Part shown: one piece after another, positions 46,986-59,295 of the stretch
Layout: each line of letters opens with the position of its first letter
Position numbering within the stretch: position 1 is the first letter of the stretch
From: Porifericola rhodea
GTDB lineage: Bacteria; Bacteroidota; Bacteroidia; Cytophagales; Cyclobacteriaceae
Length of the DNA stretch: 64,000 bases
Assembly (NCBI RefSeq): GCF_030506305.1
Contig: NZ_CP119421.1
Coordinates: forward strand, 4,790,501 to 4,854,500
Reading direction: 5' to 3'
Position numbers and translations under genes: made by a program
Notes under the pieces: generated by a model
Seen by the model: only the letters and a program-made list of their open reading frames with translations
Database searches by the model: none
Told to the model about the DNA's origin: nothing

Positions 46986-47331
46986 AAAGATTTTCTAGCA
47001 TACTCAAGTTTAGAAAACTCAAATTGAATAATAAATAAGAAAATCTGTATTGCATCATTTTATTTATAACTACTAATACTACTCCAAATCTATACCAAAT
47101 CGCCTAAGATTACTCTTTCCTCTCTTCTACTATATTACATAGTACTCTCACGCCAGTATTCCATCAATCAGCAATCTCAGATAAATACAAATTACTAAAA
47201 TAATTCTCAGGCTTTACACATTGTAATATTCTTATAACAATAAGAATTAATCTTAGACGCCAATTTAGTTTCTTTACATAAAATATTGTGTCAAATGAGT
47301 AGGTATCACCTGTTCTTTAATGCCTGACCAT
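46986..47331. promoter_or_regulatory. Upstream region of the giant surface-protein gene
   Basis: A roughly 345-bp AT-rich gap between divergent genes. It contains a perfect 8-bp dyad ATTCTTAT-AACA-ATAAGAAT (47228-47247), about 85 bp before the ATG, which could be an operator. No convincing TTTG/TAnnTTTG promoter was found. Confidence 0.35.
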
Positions 47332-50300
47332 ATGAAACACCTATATACATTAATAAGCATATTGTCATTTTCTATCTTCTTTCTAAGTATTGAAGGAAAA
47401 GCCCAGTCATCTTTTGAGATCTGCGGTAATGGTATAGATGATGATAACAATGGATTAATAGACTGTAATGACCCTGCAGCTGCCTGCGAGTTTTTAGGAT
47501 ATGACTGTAGTATGGAGACCGACTGCGGAAATGGCGTTGACGACGACGGCGATGGTTTTATTGATTATTATGACGGTGATTGCCTTGATGATCCTAATAA
47601 CCCTAATGACTACATTACAATTAAACCAGATTGTGAGGCGCAACCCGTAGGAAACCAATTTGACATTGAAGTGTCTTGGCAATCTGGTAATCGTACCGCT
47701 GCTGCCTTCGGTATGCCTATGGTTGCTGATGTGGATAATGATGGAACACCCGAGGTAATTACTTTTAATAGTGTAGAAAATGACATCTATATACTGAATG
47801 GCACTGATGGCTCAATTGAAAGATCAGCAAGTGGAGACTTAACAAATGGTAGTTTATTTAGCTATCCTGCCGTAGGTGATGTAGATGGTGATGATTTTGG
47901 GGAGATATTTGTCTCTGATGTTAACGGATATATTAAAGCTTTTAATCATGATTTGACCAACTTATGGAAGAAAAGGTCAAGTTATACTATGCATGGCAGA
48001 CAGCTAAACTTAGCTGATTTTGATGGAGATGGTAATGTAGAGCTTTATCAGGTAAACGAAATCCGCGATGCTGCTACCGGAGATGTTATAATAGCAGGCA
48101 GCCACGGTACAAGCAAATACCCCAGTGCTAATAATTGGGAGAGAGAACTAAACACCGCACCAGTAGCTGTAGATATTTTACCATCAAACTTTGTGGGATG
48201 TAATGATTGTGACGGCTTAGAGCTCGTGGTTGGTCATATTGTTTATTCAGTAGATATAGCTGGAAAAAAGCTTACCGAAAGGCTAAATATGAATAATGCT
48301 ACAACTAAGCCTTCTGACTATCACTCTAATGGGTATTTTCCTAAGTCAGCAGGTTGGGCCGGTCAGTCTTGGAGTAGTACAAGTATTGTAGATTTCAATC
48401 AGGACGGATTTCTGGATGTAATCATAGGTGGTACTACCAAAAACTATTCTTCAGGCCCTACCACCATATTTTTCTGGGACATTCAGAATAGTGCGGTTAG
48501 GTCTTTTACTGTAGCCAGGGATGCTAATGGTATACATGGTGGAATCAAAGGTAATTTTCGTGACTTAAATGGTGGTACTTGTAATAATGGTGAGCAATGT
48601 ACCTGGAGAAGAGGAGTAGGAACATTAAATATTGCCAATATAGATGCTGACCCAGAGTTGGAAATTACTTTTATGTCTGGTTCAAGCTTATATGCTTTAG
48701 ATCAAGACATGAATCTTGAGTGGGCAAACCATGATGATTTCTGGGAGTCTTCTTCAGGATTTACCGGAACAGCGGTTTTTGATTTTGATGGTGATGGTCA
48801 GTCTGAAATTGTGTATCGTGATGAAATTGACCTATATATAGTTGACGGTACAACAGGTCAACCTGCCAATAACTTTCTTTCGGGGGTATTCTGTAGCTCA
48901 CAGACACAAGGTGATTATCCTATCGTAGCAGATGTTGACGGAGATGGTGAAACTGAAATAATTGTTTCTTGCGGTAAAGTGGAAAATGATTTTCAGGATG
49001 CAAGTACTAATACGAGTGGATCAATAAGTCAAGGTCATATTAAAGTTTACAAAGCTGCGAACAATAACTATTGGGTGCCTGCAAGGCAGGTATGGAATCA
49101 GTTTACTTATTTTAATATCAATGTTAATGATGACCTAAGCATTCCTCGTGTACAGCAGGCTCATCATTTAAACTTTGCTCAGATATGTAATGACCCCAGT
49201 GCCCCTGCTTCATTTTCGCTAAATAAGTTTCTTAACCAATCTCCCCGAATTAGTTATTGTGGTCAACTAACCTTCCCTTCACCTAAGCTTGATTTTGATT
49301 CTGCCGGCGGAGTATTTATTACACCTCCTGTCTGCCCAGATAATCAGTTTGAGGTCAGGCTGGCTTTTCAGAATAATGGTGATGCTGATATTACAAAACC
49401 TGTTCCCATATCTTTCTATGGTGATGACCCTACTAGCTCCTACAGTAACACAGATGAAAGTCCATATCTGGAAACCATTGATATAGATGTTCCTGGTGGC
49501 ATAAAAGTAGGACAAAAAGTAGATACAACCATTGTAGTAAACGCTCTGAGAGGCGCATTTACTTTATATGTATCTCTTAATGATATCGGTCAGAACGATA
49601 GTACTGGAGCGCCCATGACTAACGAGAATTTTTATCCGTTAACCAAACTTAATGGTACTATTCGTGAATGCGATGACACTCCAACAATCGTTAGTGAGAC
49701 AGTAAACCCTCTTCCTTTTGCGGTAAAAGCTGTTAAGATCAGAGACAATAGAAATTGCCCTGGGGCAATTGCCGCTAATACTGGAGAGATAGAAGTACTT
49801 GCTCCTGATGATACCCCTTTCCCTTCATCAAGCTATGCCTTTACCTGGACTAACTTAGCTACTGGTGACGTAATAGCTAATACAGCACTCGTAACCGGAC
49901 TTGATTCAGGTACTTATCAAATAGTTGTAGAAAACACTGATTATGGCTGTTTTGGAACTGCAGATACTGTTACTGTATTGCGTTTTGAAGAATGGCCAGA
50001 TACCCAAACAATTACCCTTGAAGAGTTACAAGCTGTGTCAAGTTGCGACCCGGGAACAGCTGATGGTATTGCCAGAGTGCTCATAAACGGTGCAGTAGTA
50101 GATGAGTCTCAATACGAAATCGAATGGGAAGATGAACAACAAGCAGGAGTTTTGGCAGTAGGCGATACAGCAACCAACCTTAGACCCATCCTTTATAAGG
50201 TAACTGTTACTAACAAACTTACAGGTTGTTCAGATAGCGAAACTATTGATATGACAATGGATTTACCTGACCTGGATCCTAATCCAACCGTAAATGATAA

Positions 50301-53300
50301 TACCAACTGTAAAAATCCTAATGGAAATGTTACTGCTCAGCTTAGCTCTGGTAATATTGCAAATTATGATTTTATGCTTATCCAGCTAAGTCCGAGCGAG
50401 GATACCCTATATAGTGCAAACCCCACTTTTAATGGATTAGCCGAAGGTATTTATGAGCTACGAGCTTATGACCCCACTACAAACTGTGGGAGGTATAGCA
50501 ATGGTGTAGAAGTAGAGATTGACGACGTCTCTGATATTGATGACTTAACCTTAGAAGTTGTACAAGATCAAATTTCTTGTGAGGCACCTTATACAGGTCA
50601 GCTAAGAGCAAATATTGCAAATGCTTCTGATTATGACTTTGTATGGTATAGAGGAACAATTACGAGCGGACCTGGTGCAGTGATTGTAGGTAATGCTGCT
50701 CTTACTCCCGATACACTTAGTACCACTGACACTGATATATACACTGTCGTCGTTAGCCACACTTCCACCGGTTGTACAACTTCAGAGCAAATTCAGCTTC
50801 CTGAGAGTGCGGTATTACCAATTGCTGACGTAGCTAATTTTACTATAAGTCATCAGACTACCTGCTTACCAAATGCTAGCATTCAGGCAGTGGTAGCAAA
50901 CCCTCAGGCAGGAGCTTCATATGTATATTATTTATACCAGGGAAGTACTGAATTGGCAAATAATACGACTGGTCTGTTTGAAAACCTGGGAGTTGGTCCA
51001 TATGTGGTAGAAATTGAAAACACCACTACTTCTTGCATCTCTAACCCATCTTCTACTATTCAGATTACAGATCAGATCGCACCCTTTGGTGATCTGACTA
51101 TTGACAAAACTCCAGTTACCAATTGCGACCCTGCTAACCCTGATGGTAGGCTAGAGATTGACATGGCAAACGGAAGTTCAAATTTTGAATTTAAATGGTT
51201 TATTGGGGTAGATACATCTACCGCATACAGTCCACAGCCTTCAACTCAATACGAACTGACCAATATACCTGCAGATGATTATGTAGTCAAAATATTTAAC
51301 CCCGCTACAGGGTGTGACTCTTTAGTGTATACTTCACTTACTGATGTGTCTGCTGATTATCAGGATAGAATTACGGCCACAGTTACTCGAGACCAGGAGT
51401 TCTGCCACCCTAGTACATTTAGTGGAGAAATTGAAGCCAGTTTAATACAGTCAACTGCTGGTGGCCCTCCTAGTATTAGTGATTACACTTTTTATTGGTA
51501 CGAAGGGCGCAAAAATGATGTAAGAAACGGTAGCGCAACTTTAATTACTGGTGAGAATAACGCTACAATAAGTGGACTTAACACAGGTTGGTACTCAGTA
51601 CGTGCGGTAAAAAATGACGGTTCTACCTGTCATGCCCTTGATACCGCAGAAGTTAGAGTGGATGATGCGAGAGATTTTCCTATCACCAACATTGACCTGA
51701 CAATCGTTAATCAAAGCTCATGCGATTCAAATGATCCAAACGGAGCTATTGAAGGAAGCGTGGGTGGAAATACTACAGATTATACTTTTACCTGGTATCA
51801 GCTAATAGGTGGTGTGCTAACAGACATTACCGTTAATAACTCTGGTGCTACATTTACTAGCAATGGTGTAGTAGATATCGGTGTAGGCGAGTACTATCTG
51901 GAGGTAGAAAACAAACTTACCGGATGTACAGGAGATACTACCATATATTTACAAGACAATATTATTAAAGGTAATGAAATTAAGCTTAATCTTAGTAGTG
52001 TAAATGCGACCTTATGTACACCACCCAATGGGGAAGCATTTGTAAGCTCTATTGACCTTTCTGAAGATGATGGGGCTACATTTACCCAAACGGATGATCC
52101 CGGCAATTATGATTATCAATGGTATTATGGAGAAGACACCTCATTACCTATCGATGTCGCGACAAATCCCACAGCTACATCTTCCAGACTTACAGGAGTA
52201 GAGCCTGGTATGTATACAGTAGAGGCTAGAAATAGAAACTCTGAATGTCTATCTATTGCTTATACCGTAGAAGTTAAAAGTGAAATTCAGGAGCAATTAG
52301 ACTTTGACTTTGTGGAAACCACTCAGTCTGACTGTATTAATCCTGATGGAGGACTTAAGGTAACTAACATCACAGGAGGAGTTGGCCCATTCAGTTATCA
52401 GTGGTATAAAGGTGGAGATGATTCCTACCCCCTTACTGGAGAAGTAACTGACTCATTAAAGAATATTCGTTCAGATAAGTACATGATCAGAATTACTGAT
52501 GCTGCTACCGGATGTTTTAAAGATTCAGTTTATGTATTACCTCCTGATCAGGGCATCACCCCTGTGCCACCAGCTACTTTAAGTACAGTAGATCATGTGA
52601 CAACTTGTAACCCTGCTGCCTACAATGGTAGACTTGTAGCTGAAGTAGACCCTGCTGTATTGGCACTTCCTAATTTCTCAAGCCATACTCCGGATGATTT
52701 CTTCTACTATTGGTTTAAAGGAGAAAACCCTCAGTATCATGTTCCTAATGCATCACCTATAGATGATATCAGCAACTTTGATATCATTACAGCAGCTCCT
52801 TCTAAAGCAAATAATCAAGATGAAATATCCGGACTTGAGCCTGGGTTCTATACTGTAATTGTAGTAGATGCGAGAGATTACAATCTAACTAATGGTACTG
52901 CAGCCTTGGGTTGTCGTTCAGACCCTAGAACTTTTGAAGTAAGATCAATTGCTACTTCTCCGGAAGCAGTATTTACCACCAAAGCAGATACTTATTGCGT
53001 GAATGGAGATGGTGAAGTAACTATTACCGTAGGAAAACGCTCAACTGACAATACTACCTTCGGAGGTTATGAAATAGTGGATGCAACAATGAACAGTGTA
53101 AGCTTTTTTCCTTTCCCTGCTACAGTAAGCGAAACTGTAATTGATGATGCTGGTTTAGAGCAAACTACGATTCAACTAGAAAATCTGGAATCTGCCACTT
53201 ACACATTCCAGTTATTTGATGAAACAACTGAGTGTGATACTATTATTACTGTAGATATAGCTGATAACAGTATCTCACCAAATATTACAGCAACTAATAT

Positions 53301-56300
53301 TCAGCTTATCAATAAGACTGTATGCTCACCAGATAATGGAGAAGCTCAAATTATTGCAGACGCTTCTACAGATATTACAGATGTGACAGATTATGAATTT
53401 TACTGGCACAATACCGTACAGTCTACTTCAGCTGATATCATTAACAATGCTATTCACAATGGCTCCTCTGTCTCAGGTTTGAATGCAGGAACCTATTTTG
53501 TATATGCTATTGATAATACTACCGGCTGTATTTCTGTTCATCAGTCATTTGAAATAAAAGACGAGACTCCACAAACTCAGATCAGCATTACATCTAATGT
53601 ACCTGATCGTAATTGCGATCCGGTGACTGGAGATGGAGTAATTACACTAAGCGTCTATGATGAAGATGATGATGGAAATGTAACCTACCCAACTGCCTAT
53701 ACCATCACTTGGGAAGACGAATCAGGTACCGATATCACTGGCCAATCTACTTCATCAGGTACAGCAGGTGGAACTCAACCAGAAACAAATACACTTTCAG
53801 GTTTATCTGCAGGCGTTTATATCGCAACAATTCTTAACAATGATACACAGTGTACTAAAATAATCCGCGATACAATTACTTATGAACCAGAAGCTCCGGA
53901 CTTTACTGCCCAAAGTGCAGAAGTCATTCCTAACTCTAGCTGTTATGGTAATGGAAGCATCACTATTACTGAAATTGAAGAAAAAGGTACTGTATATATC
54001 CCTTCTGACCCTGAGTTTTCCAACTTTAGTTTTGAGTGGAGGTACAGTGATGATCTAACTCAAATAGTTGATGCAAGTAGTAATGCTATTACAACTAATA
54101 CAGTCAGCGGTCTAAACCCAGGTACTTACTATGTCTACGTAACTAATACAGCCACCAACTGTAGTGAAAATCGCTTACAGCTTGTAGTAGATGATGAAAG
54201 TACTGAGACTCTTATATTCAAGAAGGAAATCATTGATTTTATAAGTTGTACTGGTGACAATGAAGGTGAGATTGAAGTTTTTGGTGGAGAATTTGACCCT
54301 GCCAACACCCCAGCATTGGGCTATAGATACGAATGGTCAATGCCTGATGGTTCTGCTATGCCTACATTCACAGTTTATAATGCGGACAGTAGTCGTATTA
54401 GCAATCTGGTTAATGGTACATATAAAGTGGTAATGACTAATAAATCTACTTTATGTAAAGATTCTGCTGAGTTTACCATTAACGAAAGAGTTTATAAACC
54501 GGTACTTTCACTTACCAAGCTGTCAGACCAAACTAATTGCTATGGAAATGGAGCTGCCGAGGTCTCTGCTGTAACATTAAGAGGAGATGTTCTTGACCTA
54601 AGTGACTTTGAATACCGCTGGTTTGAAAGTGATCTTACAACACAAATTACAGATCCTACTTATGGGCTGGATGCTAACTCAATTACCGCAGATAGTCTGG
54701 TTGCCGGAACCTATTACGTACAGGCATTTAATCCTACTACCGGATGCGAAACTTTACCAGTTCAGGTAACTATTGAAGATGAATCTCAACCTCTGATTGT
54801 AGTTTTAGATGATATCTCTGATCCTATTTTAGCCTGTGATCCATCTAATTTCCCTGAAGGAGAGATTGAAATAGAGGTAAGAAACAGCACTGATATTATT
54901 ACAAGCTGGTATCGTGGTAACAGTATTGTTGATCCGGCGGATAGCATTATTGGATTTAATAATTCTTTGGAAATTGATCAACTTGTACCTGGAGCTTATA
55001 CCGTTTGGGTAGAAGATACTCTAACTGGATGTAATACCACGCGTACCTACAATATTGAAGGTATAGAGGTACCTATAGTGGTCAGCACATCTACCGTCAA
55101 TCTTAGTAGTTGTATACAACCTAATGGTATGATCGCTGCTAATATCAATGGTGGAAGCGGAGAGTACCTTATCAACTGGTACAGTGGTACAGGAAGCAAT
55201 ATGCAGCCTATCTCTTCTGCCACTAACAACACGCTTATAGAAGGTTTAGCTGACGGTACCTATACCCTGGTGGTACAAGATGAACGTGAGCCATACTGTC
55301 AGGCAGTTCATACTGAAGTAGTCATAGAAGATCGTCGTGGAGATGAAATCATGCTGGAAATAAACAACGACTTTCAAATGACTAACTGTGATGATAGTGT
55401 ACCCAACGGACAGCTAAGTGTTGCTGTTGAAGGACAGCTTTCCAGATACAACTTCTTCTGGTACGATGGTACAGATACATCTGGTCAGCCTATCGCTGAT
55501 GGCCCTGTGATAGCTGAACTTACTCCCGGGCAGTATACGGTATTAGCAAGAGATAAAGTAACTGGTTGTATTAGTAGAAGCTTTACTGGCGAGGTGATAG
55601 CTATACCTGATACTACTACTCTGCCAGCACCCGTGGTAAGTACTACGCCTATCACTCGTTGCGATGCGCCTAACGGAAGTGCTACAGCTGTTCTTGATAG
55701 CACTATGATAGATCCTAATGTAGATTACGAATACACCTGGATCAATAGTGAAGGAGAAGTTGCTTTCAGAAGCTCAAGAAGTAATACCGCCAACTTCCTG
55801 GCAGCTGGTGACTATACTGTTTATGCTACTAATGTTTTGACTGGTTGTAGTTCAGAAACAGCCTCATTAACTATAGGTGAAAATATTTATACACCTGAAT
55901 TTGAGATAGTTTCTACGCCATCTTACTGTACAGAGTCTAACGGTACTATCCGTGTGGATTTTGTAGAGGCTATCAAGATTGTAGACATAGAATGGCTTAC
56001 TCCGGATGGATACGCTTCAGGTTTTAACCTGATTAATCAGCCTGCAGGTTTCTATGAAGTCACTATTACTGACGATCAAGGGTGTAAGCATACCAAGACT
56101 GCCGAGTTAAAATCTGAAATACATGTTTACAACGGTGTTTCGCCCAATGGTGATGGGAAGAATGACAAGTTTATTGTCAGCTGTATTGGGCAGTATGAAA
56201 GAAACATTGTGAAGATTTACAACAGAGCAGGGGCCATAGTTTACGAAGAGCATGACTATGATAATGATGAAGTTTTCTTTGAAGGTAAAGGAAACCGAGG

Positions 56301-56403
56301 TCTGTACATTGGCGGTGCCGAGCTTCCAGAAGGAACATACTTCTACATAATAGACAAGCAGAATGGCGAAGAACCTGTATCTGGATATTTGGAGTTACTG
56401 AGA
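47332..56403 (+). CDS. Giant type IX-secreted adhesin-like protein: FG-GAP repeats, about 22 SprB-like repeats, gliding-motility C-terminal domain
   Basis: A surface protein of about 3024 residues. A signal peptide (SFSIFFLSIEGKAQ) is followed by two short DxDxDG motifs with nearby Cys (GNGIDDDNNGLID, GNGVDDDGDGFID). About residues 120-560 hold some seven FG-GAP/VCBS-like calcium-loop motifs (DVDNDGTPEVI, DFDGDGNVELY, DVDGDGETEII). From about 800 to 2930 lie about 22 tandem modules of 75-120 residues. Each has a Cys after the first strand, a central WY/W-type strand, a G-x-Y-x-V strand and a second Cys (often TGC) near the end, as in SprB/HYR-type Ig-like repeats. The last 90 residues are the gliding-motility-associated (CHU_C) type B sorting domain: VSPNGDGKNDKF, VKIYNRAGAIVYE, LPEGTYFYIID. 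It should be exported by type IX secretion and act as an adhesin; ligand unknown. The next gene is its likely SprF-type partner. The ATG at 47332 gives the best signal peptide; an ATG at 47320 is possible. Confidence 0.92.
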
Positions 56404-56416
56404 TAATCAAGTGGAA

Positions 56417-56440
56417 GGCAGGGTTCTCCCCTGCCCTTTT
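56417..56440 (+). terminator. Hairpin between the giant gene and the sprF-like gene
   Basis: Stem GGCAGGG / CCCTGCC with loop TTCTC, followed only by CTTTT. It is 18 bp before the sprF-like ATG. The short T tract suggests a partial terminator that could set a lower or separate level of the partner gene. Confidence 0.6.
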
Positions 56441-56457
56441 CCTCAAACCATGTAAGT

Positions 56458-57387
56458 ATGAAGAAAATTTACATACAAAAGTACTATCTGATATTGATCA
56501 TCGGATTAATACTTTCCTTTCAATTTGAAGTTAAAGCGCAACAAAGGCCCATATTTTCACAGTACATGTTTAACGGGCTGGTATTAAATCCTGCATACGC
56601 TGGTAACCAGCCACAACTGAGTATTAGCTTTCTTCACAGAGATCAGTGGGTAAATGTTGAAGGAGCACCTAAAACAAATACACTTATTGCACATACGGCT
56701 CTTAAAGATAGGCCCGTGGGTTTAGGCCTCTTAATTTCAAGAGATAAAATTGGAGTGCATGATGACTATAGTATTTACGGAAGTTATGCATACAAATTGA
56801 ATATAGGAATTGGCACCCTGTCTTTAGGGCTTCAAGCAGGTTTTAACTATATGGCTTCTGATTTTCGTAAGCTTTCAACAATAGATCAGAATGATGCTTT
56901 GTTTGCAGGCAGCGTTTCTCGTTTTAGTCCAAACTTTGGTACTGGCGCTTTTTTTAGTAACAATACTACTTATGCGGGAATTTCAATACCGTATCTAATT
57001 AATAATAAAGTGTATAAAAAAGAGGATTTTGTCAGTGAAGCAAAAGAAGCACGTTACTATTTTGTAACTGGAGGTCATGTTTTCACAGTATCTCCTACGC
57101 TTAAAATCAAACCCTCAGCACTAATTAGAGTACAGGAAGGCCAGCCTATGGGCGTTGACCTTAATACGAATGTGTTTTTACAGGAAGTTTTAAATATTGG
57201 TCTTTCGTACAGGAGTGGAGATGCTGCTACGTTACTCTTTGAACTTTTACTGAATAAGCATCTCAGCATGGGGTATGCCTACGACCATACGCTTTCACAA
57301 ATCAGAAATTATACAGACGGTACTCATGAATTTATGCTAACATATAGACGCAGCCTGGGTAAAGGCCCATGCCACGCCTATTTTTAA
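56458..57387 (+). CDS. PorP/SprF-family type IX secretion membrane protein
   Basis: A 309-residue outer-membrane barrel of the PorP/SprF family. The signal region is IIGLILSFQFEVKAQ. The family signatures are RPIFSQYMFNGLVLNPAYAGNQPQLS, FLHRDQWVNVEGAPKTNTLIAHT and GLGLLISRDKIGVHDDYSIYGSYAYK (in outline). Length matches. In Flavobacterium, SprF is needed for SprB secretion and is encoded next to it. Here the same order (giant repeat protein, then SprF-like) points to a dedicated partner for export or surface attachment. No core type IX genes (gldKLMN, sprA) are in the window. Confidence 0.93.
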   Translation: MKKIYIQKYYLILIIGLILSFQFEVKAQQRPIFSQYMFNGLVLNPAYAGNQPQLSISFLHRDQWVNVEGAPKTNTLIAHTALKDRPVGLGLLISRDKIGVHDDYSIYGSYAYKLNIGIGTLSLGLQAGFNYMASDFRKLSTIDQNDALFAGSVSRFSPNFGTGAFFSNNTTYAGISIPYLINNKVYKKEDFVSEAKEARYYFVTGGHVFTVSPTLKIKPSALIRVQEGQPMGVDLNTNVFLQEVLNIGLSYRSGDAATLLFELLLNKHLSMGYAYDHTLSQIRNYTDGTHEFMLTYRRSLGKGPCHAYF

Positions 57388-57403
57388 TAGCATAGTAAAT
57401 AAC

Positions 57404-58681
57404 TTAGTGTTTATCGCGAATAACCGTTTGATTACGATTAGGACCGGTAGATACTAAGTTAATTGGCACTCCTAGCTCGTCTTCAATAAATTTAATATAT
57501 ATCATAAGCTCATAAGGAAGCTTGTCAAAGTTGTTGGCACTATCTAATGAAGTCCCCCATCCTTTAAAGGTTTTGTATACAGGAGTAAGCTTAGTGTCAC
57601 AGATATCATAAGGTAACTGGCTACTTATTTCCCCATTCTCAAGCTCATAATGAGTGCAAATCTTGATCTCTTCAAAGTCATTAAGTACATCTGCTTTCAT
57701 CATAAACAACTCAGTAACGCCATTTATCATTACGGCATACTTGAGAGCGGGCAAATCCAGCCATCCACACCTTCTGGGGCGTCCTGTAGTAGCACCAAAC
57801 TCGTTACCGTTTTTTCTAAGAAGCTCACCAGTCTCGTCTTCCAGTTCGGTGGGGAAGGGACCAGAACCTACGCGAGTACAGTAGGCTTTAAATATTCCCA
57901 GCACATTGCCAATATTCTTAGGTGCAACACCCAGGCCAGTACAGGCACCTGAAGCAATTGTCGTGGAACTGGTAACAAACGGATAGCTACCAAAATCAAC
58001 ATCAAGCAATGAGCCTTGTGCTCCTTCTGCTAATATTGTAGTACTTTCGTTAATTTTCTCGTTGATTAGATATTCGCTATCAACAATATTGTATTTTTTT
58101 AGCAGTTCAATTCCTTCAAAGAATTCAGCTTCCTGCTCGCTCATATCTTCAACTGCATCAAAGTAAGATAGCTTTCTGCGGTGCTCCTCTACTAACTTAT
58201 CATAGCGCTGCTTAAAAGTTGGTGAAAGAATATCCCCTACCCTCAAGCCATGACGGCCTATTTTATCCTGATAAGCAGGGCCAATTCCCTTTAAAGTAGA
58301 TCCGATTTTATCTTTCCCTTTAGCTTTCTCTAATGCAGCATCCAACATACGATGAGAAGGAAGTATAATCTGCGTCTTTTTAGAGATAAAAAGGTTTTTG
58401 GTTAGGTCTAGATTAAAAGGTTTGAGCCCTTCAATTTCTTTTTTGAATATGATGGGGTCTAAAACAACGCCATTTCCAATAATATTTACTATGTCCTGTC
58501 TAAAAATTCCAGAAGGTATTTGGTGCAGTACGTGCTTAATATTGTCAAACTCAAGCGTATGACCCGCATTTGGCCCACCTTGAAATCTGGCAACCACCTT
58601 ATATTTGGGCGCCAGATAATCTACAATTTTACCTTTTCCTTCATCTCCCCATTGGAGTCCAAGCAGTACATCAACTTTCAT
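57404..58681 (-). CDS. purA: Adenylosuccinate synthase
   Basis: Catalyses GTP-dependent formation of adenylosuccinate from IMP and aspartate, the committed AMP step. The 425-residue length is normal. Signatures are the N-terminal GLQWGDEGKGK phosphate loop, GGPNAGHT, the Lys-containing GSTLKGIGPAYQDKIGR signature, AEGAQGSLLDVDFGSYPFVTSS, TTGRPRRCGWLDL and the C-terminal STGPNRNQT. It lies after fur on the same strand, separated by a strong terminator, so it has its own promoter in the short gap. It is convergent with the sprF-like gene. Confidence 0.97.
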   Translation of the reverse strand: MKVDVLLGLQWGDEGKGKIVDYLAPKYKVVARFQGGPNAGHTLEFDNIKHVLHQIPSGIFRQDIVNIIGNGVVLDPIIFKKEIEGLKPFNLDLTKNLFISKKTQIILPSHRMLDAALEKAKGKDKIGSTLKGIGPAYQDKIGRHGLRVGDILSPTFKQRYDKLVEEHRRKLSYFDAVEDMSEQEAEFFEGIELLKKYNIVDSEYLINEKINESTTILAEGAQGSLLDVDFGSYPFVTSSTTIASGACTGLGVAPKNIGNVLGIFKAYCTRVGSGPFPTELEDETGELLRKNGNEFGATTGRPRRCGWLDLPALKYAVMINGVTELFMMKADVLNDFEEIKICTHYELENGEISSQLPYDICDTKLTPVYKTFKGWGTSLDSANNFDKLPYELMIYIKFIEDELGVPINLVSTGPNRNQTVIRDKH

Positions 58682-58704
58682 TAGATCTTATTTCATGAAA
58701 CATT

Positions 58705-58735
58705 AAAAAAGGTGTTGACGATTGTTGTCAACACC
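58705..58735 (-). terminator. Rho-independent terminator after fur
   Basis: Perfect 9-bp stem GGTGTTGAC / GTCAACACC with loop GATTGTT. On the minus strand it is followed by T6. It separates fur from purA. An attenuation role on purA is possible but not supported. Confidence 0.9.
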
Positions 58736-58771
58736 AAAGTTAAGGCTAAAGTAATATAAATACAGCGATGT

Positions 58772-59272
58772 TTAACTAGATTTTTCAGTATTTGCGATGT
58801 CACTACCTGCTTCAGGTTTGTTAACGCAGTTATCTTTGTTACAGCTACCATAAAGAATTAGTGAATGATGCTGTACCTGATAATCTAATAGTTCGCCTAC
58901 CATTTTTTGAATATTGTAAATACGAGGGTCACAGAACTCAACTACTTTATTACAATCCGTACAAATTAAGTGGTCATGTTGCTTGTATCCATAATTCTTC
59001 TCGTATTGGGCAAGGTTTTTTCCAAACTGATGTTTGCTCACAAGATCGCACTCTACCAGTATATCAAGCGTATTATACACAGTAGCACGACTAACCCGAT
59101 AGTTTTTGTTTTTCATACTGATGTAAAGAGACTCCACATCAAAATGGCCATCACGAGAGTAGATTTCCTCCAAAATAGCGAATCTTTCTGGTGTTTTCCG
59201 GTAACTTTTTTCTTCCAGATAATCTACAAAAGTGTCTTTAACTTTTTGAAATATGTCTTGGTTGAGTGCCAT
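58772..59272 (-). CDS. Fur-family metal-dependent transcriptional repressor
   Basis: A 166-residue regulator of the Fur superfamily. The N-terminal winged helix contains [25 protein letters not shown] and [20 protein letters not shown]. The dimerisation domain has [15 protein letters not shown], and paired Cys motifs CxxC (CTDC, near 103) and CxxxxC (CNKDNC) form the structural zinc site. It may be Fur, PerR or Zur: the residues seen do not decide. Length and motifs suit the Fur branch common in Bacteroidota. It is a single gene followed by a terminator and preceded by a possible TAnnTTTG promoter. Confidence 0.9.
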   Translation of the reverse strand: MALNQDIFQKVKDTFVDYLEEKSYRKTPERFAILEEIYSRDGHFDVESLYISMKNKNYRVSRATVYNTLDILVECDLVSKHQFGKNLAQYEKNYGYKQHDHLICTDCNKVVEFCDPRIYNIQKMVGELLDYQVQHHSLILYGSCNKDNCVNKPEAGSDIANTEKSS

Positions 59273-59295
59273 AAATTAGAATTGCTCCTAGATTA

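Noticed and set aside
49722-56120. DNA-level tandem repeats or recent duplication
   Set aside because: The modules are similar only at protein-pattern level; no long identical DNA stretches were seen.
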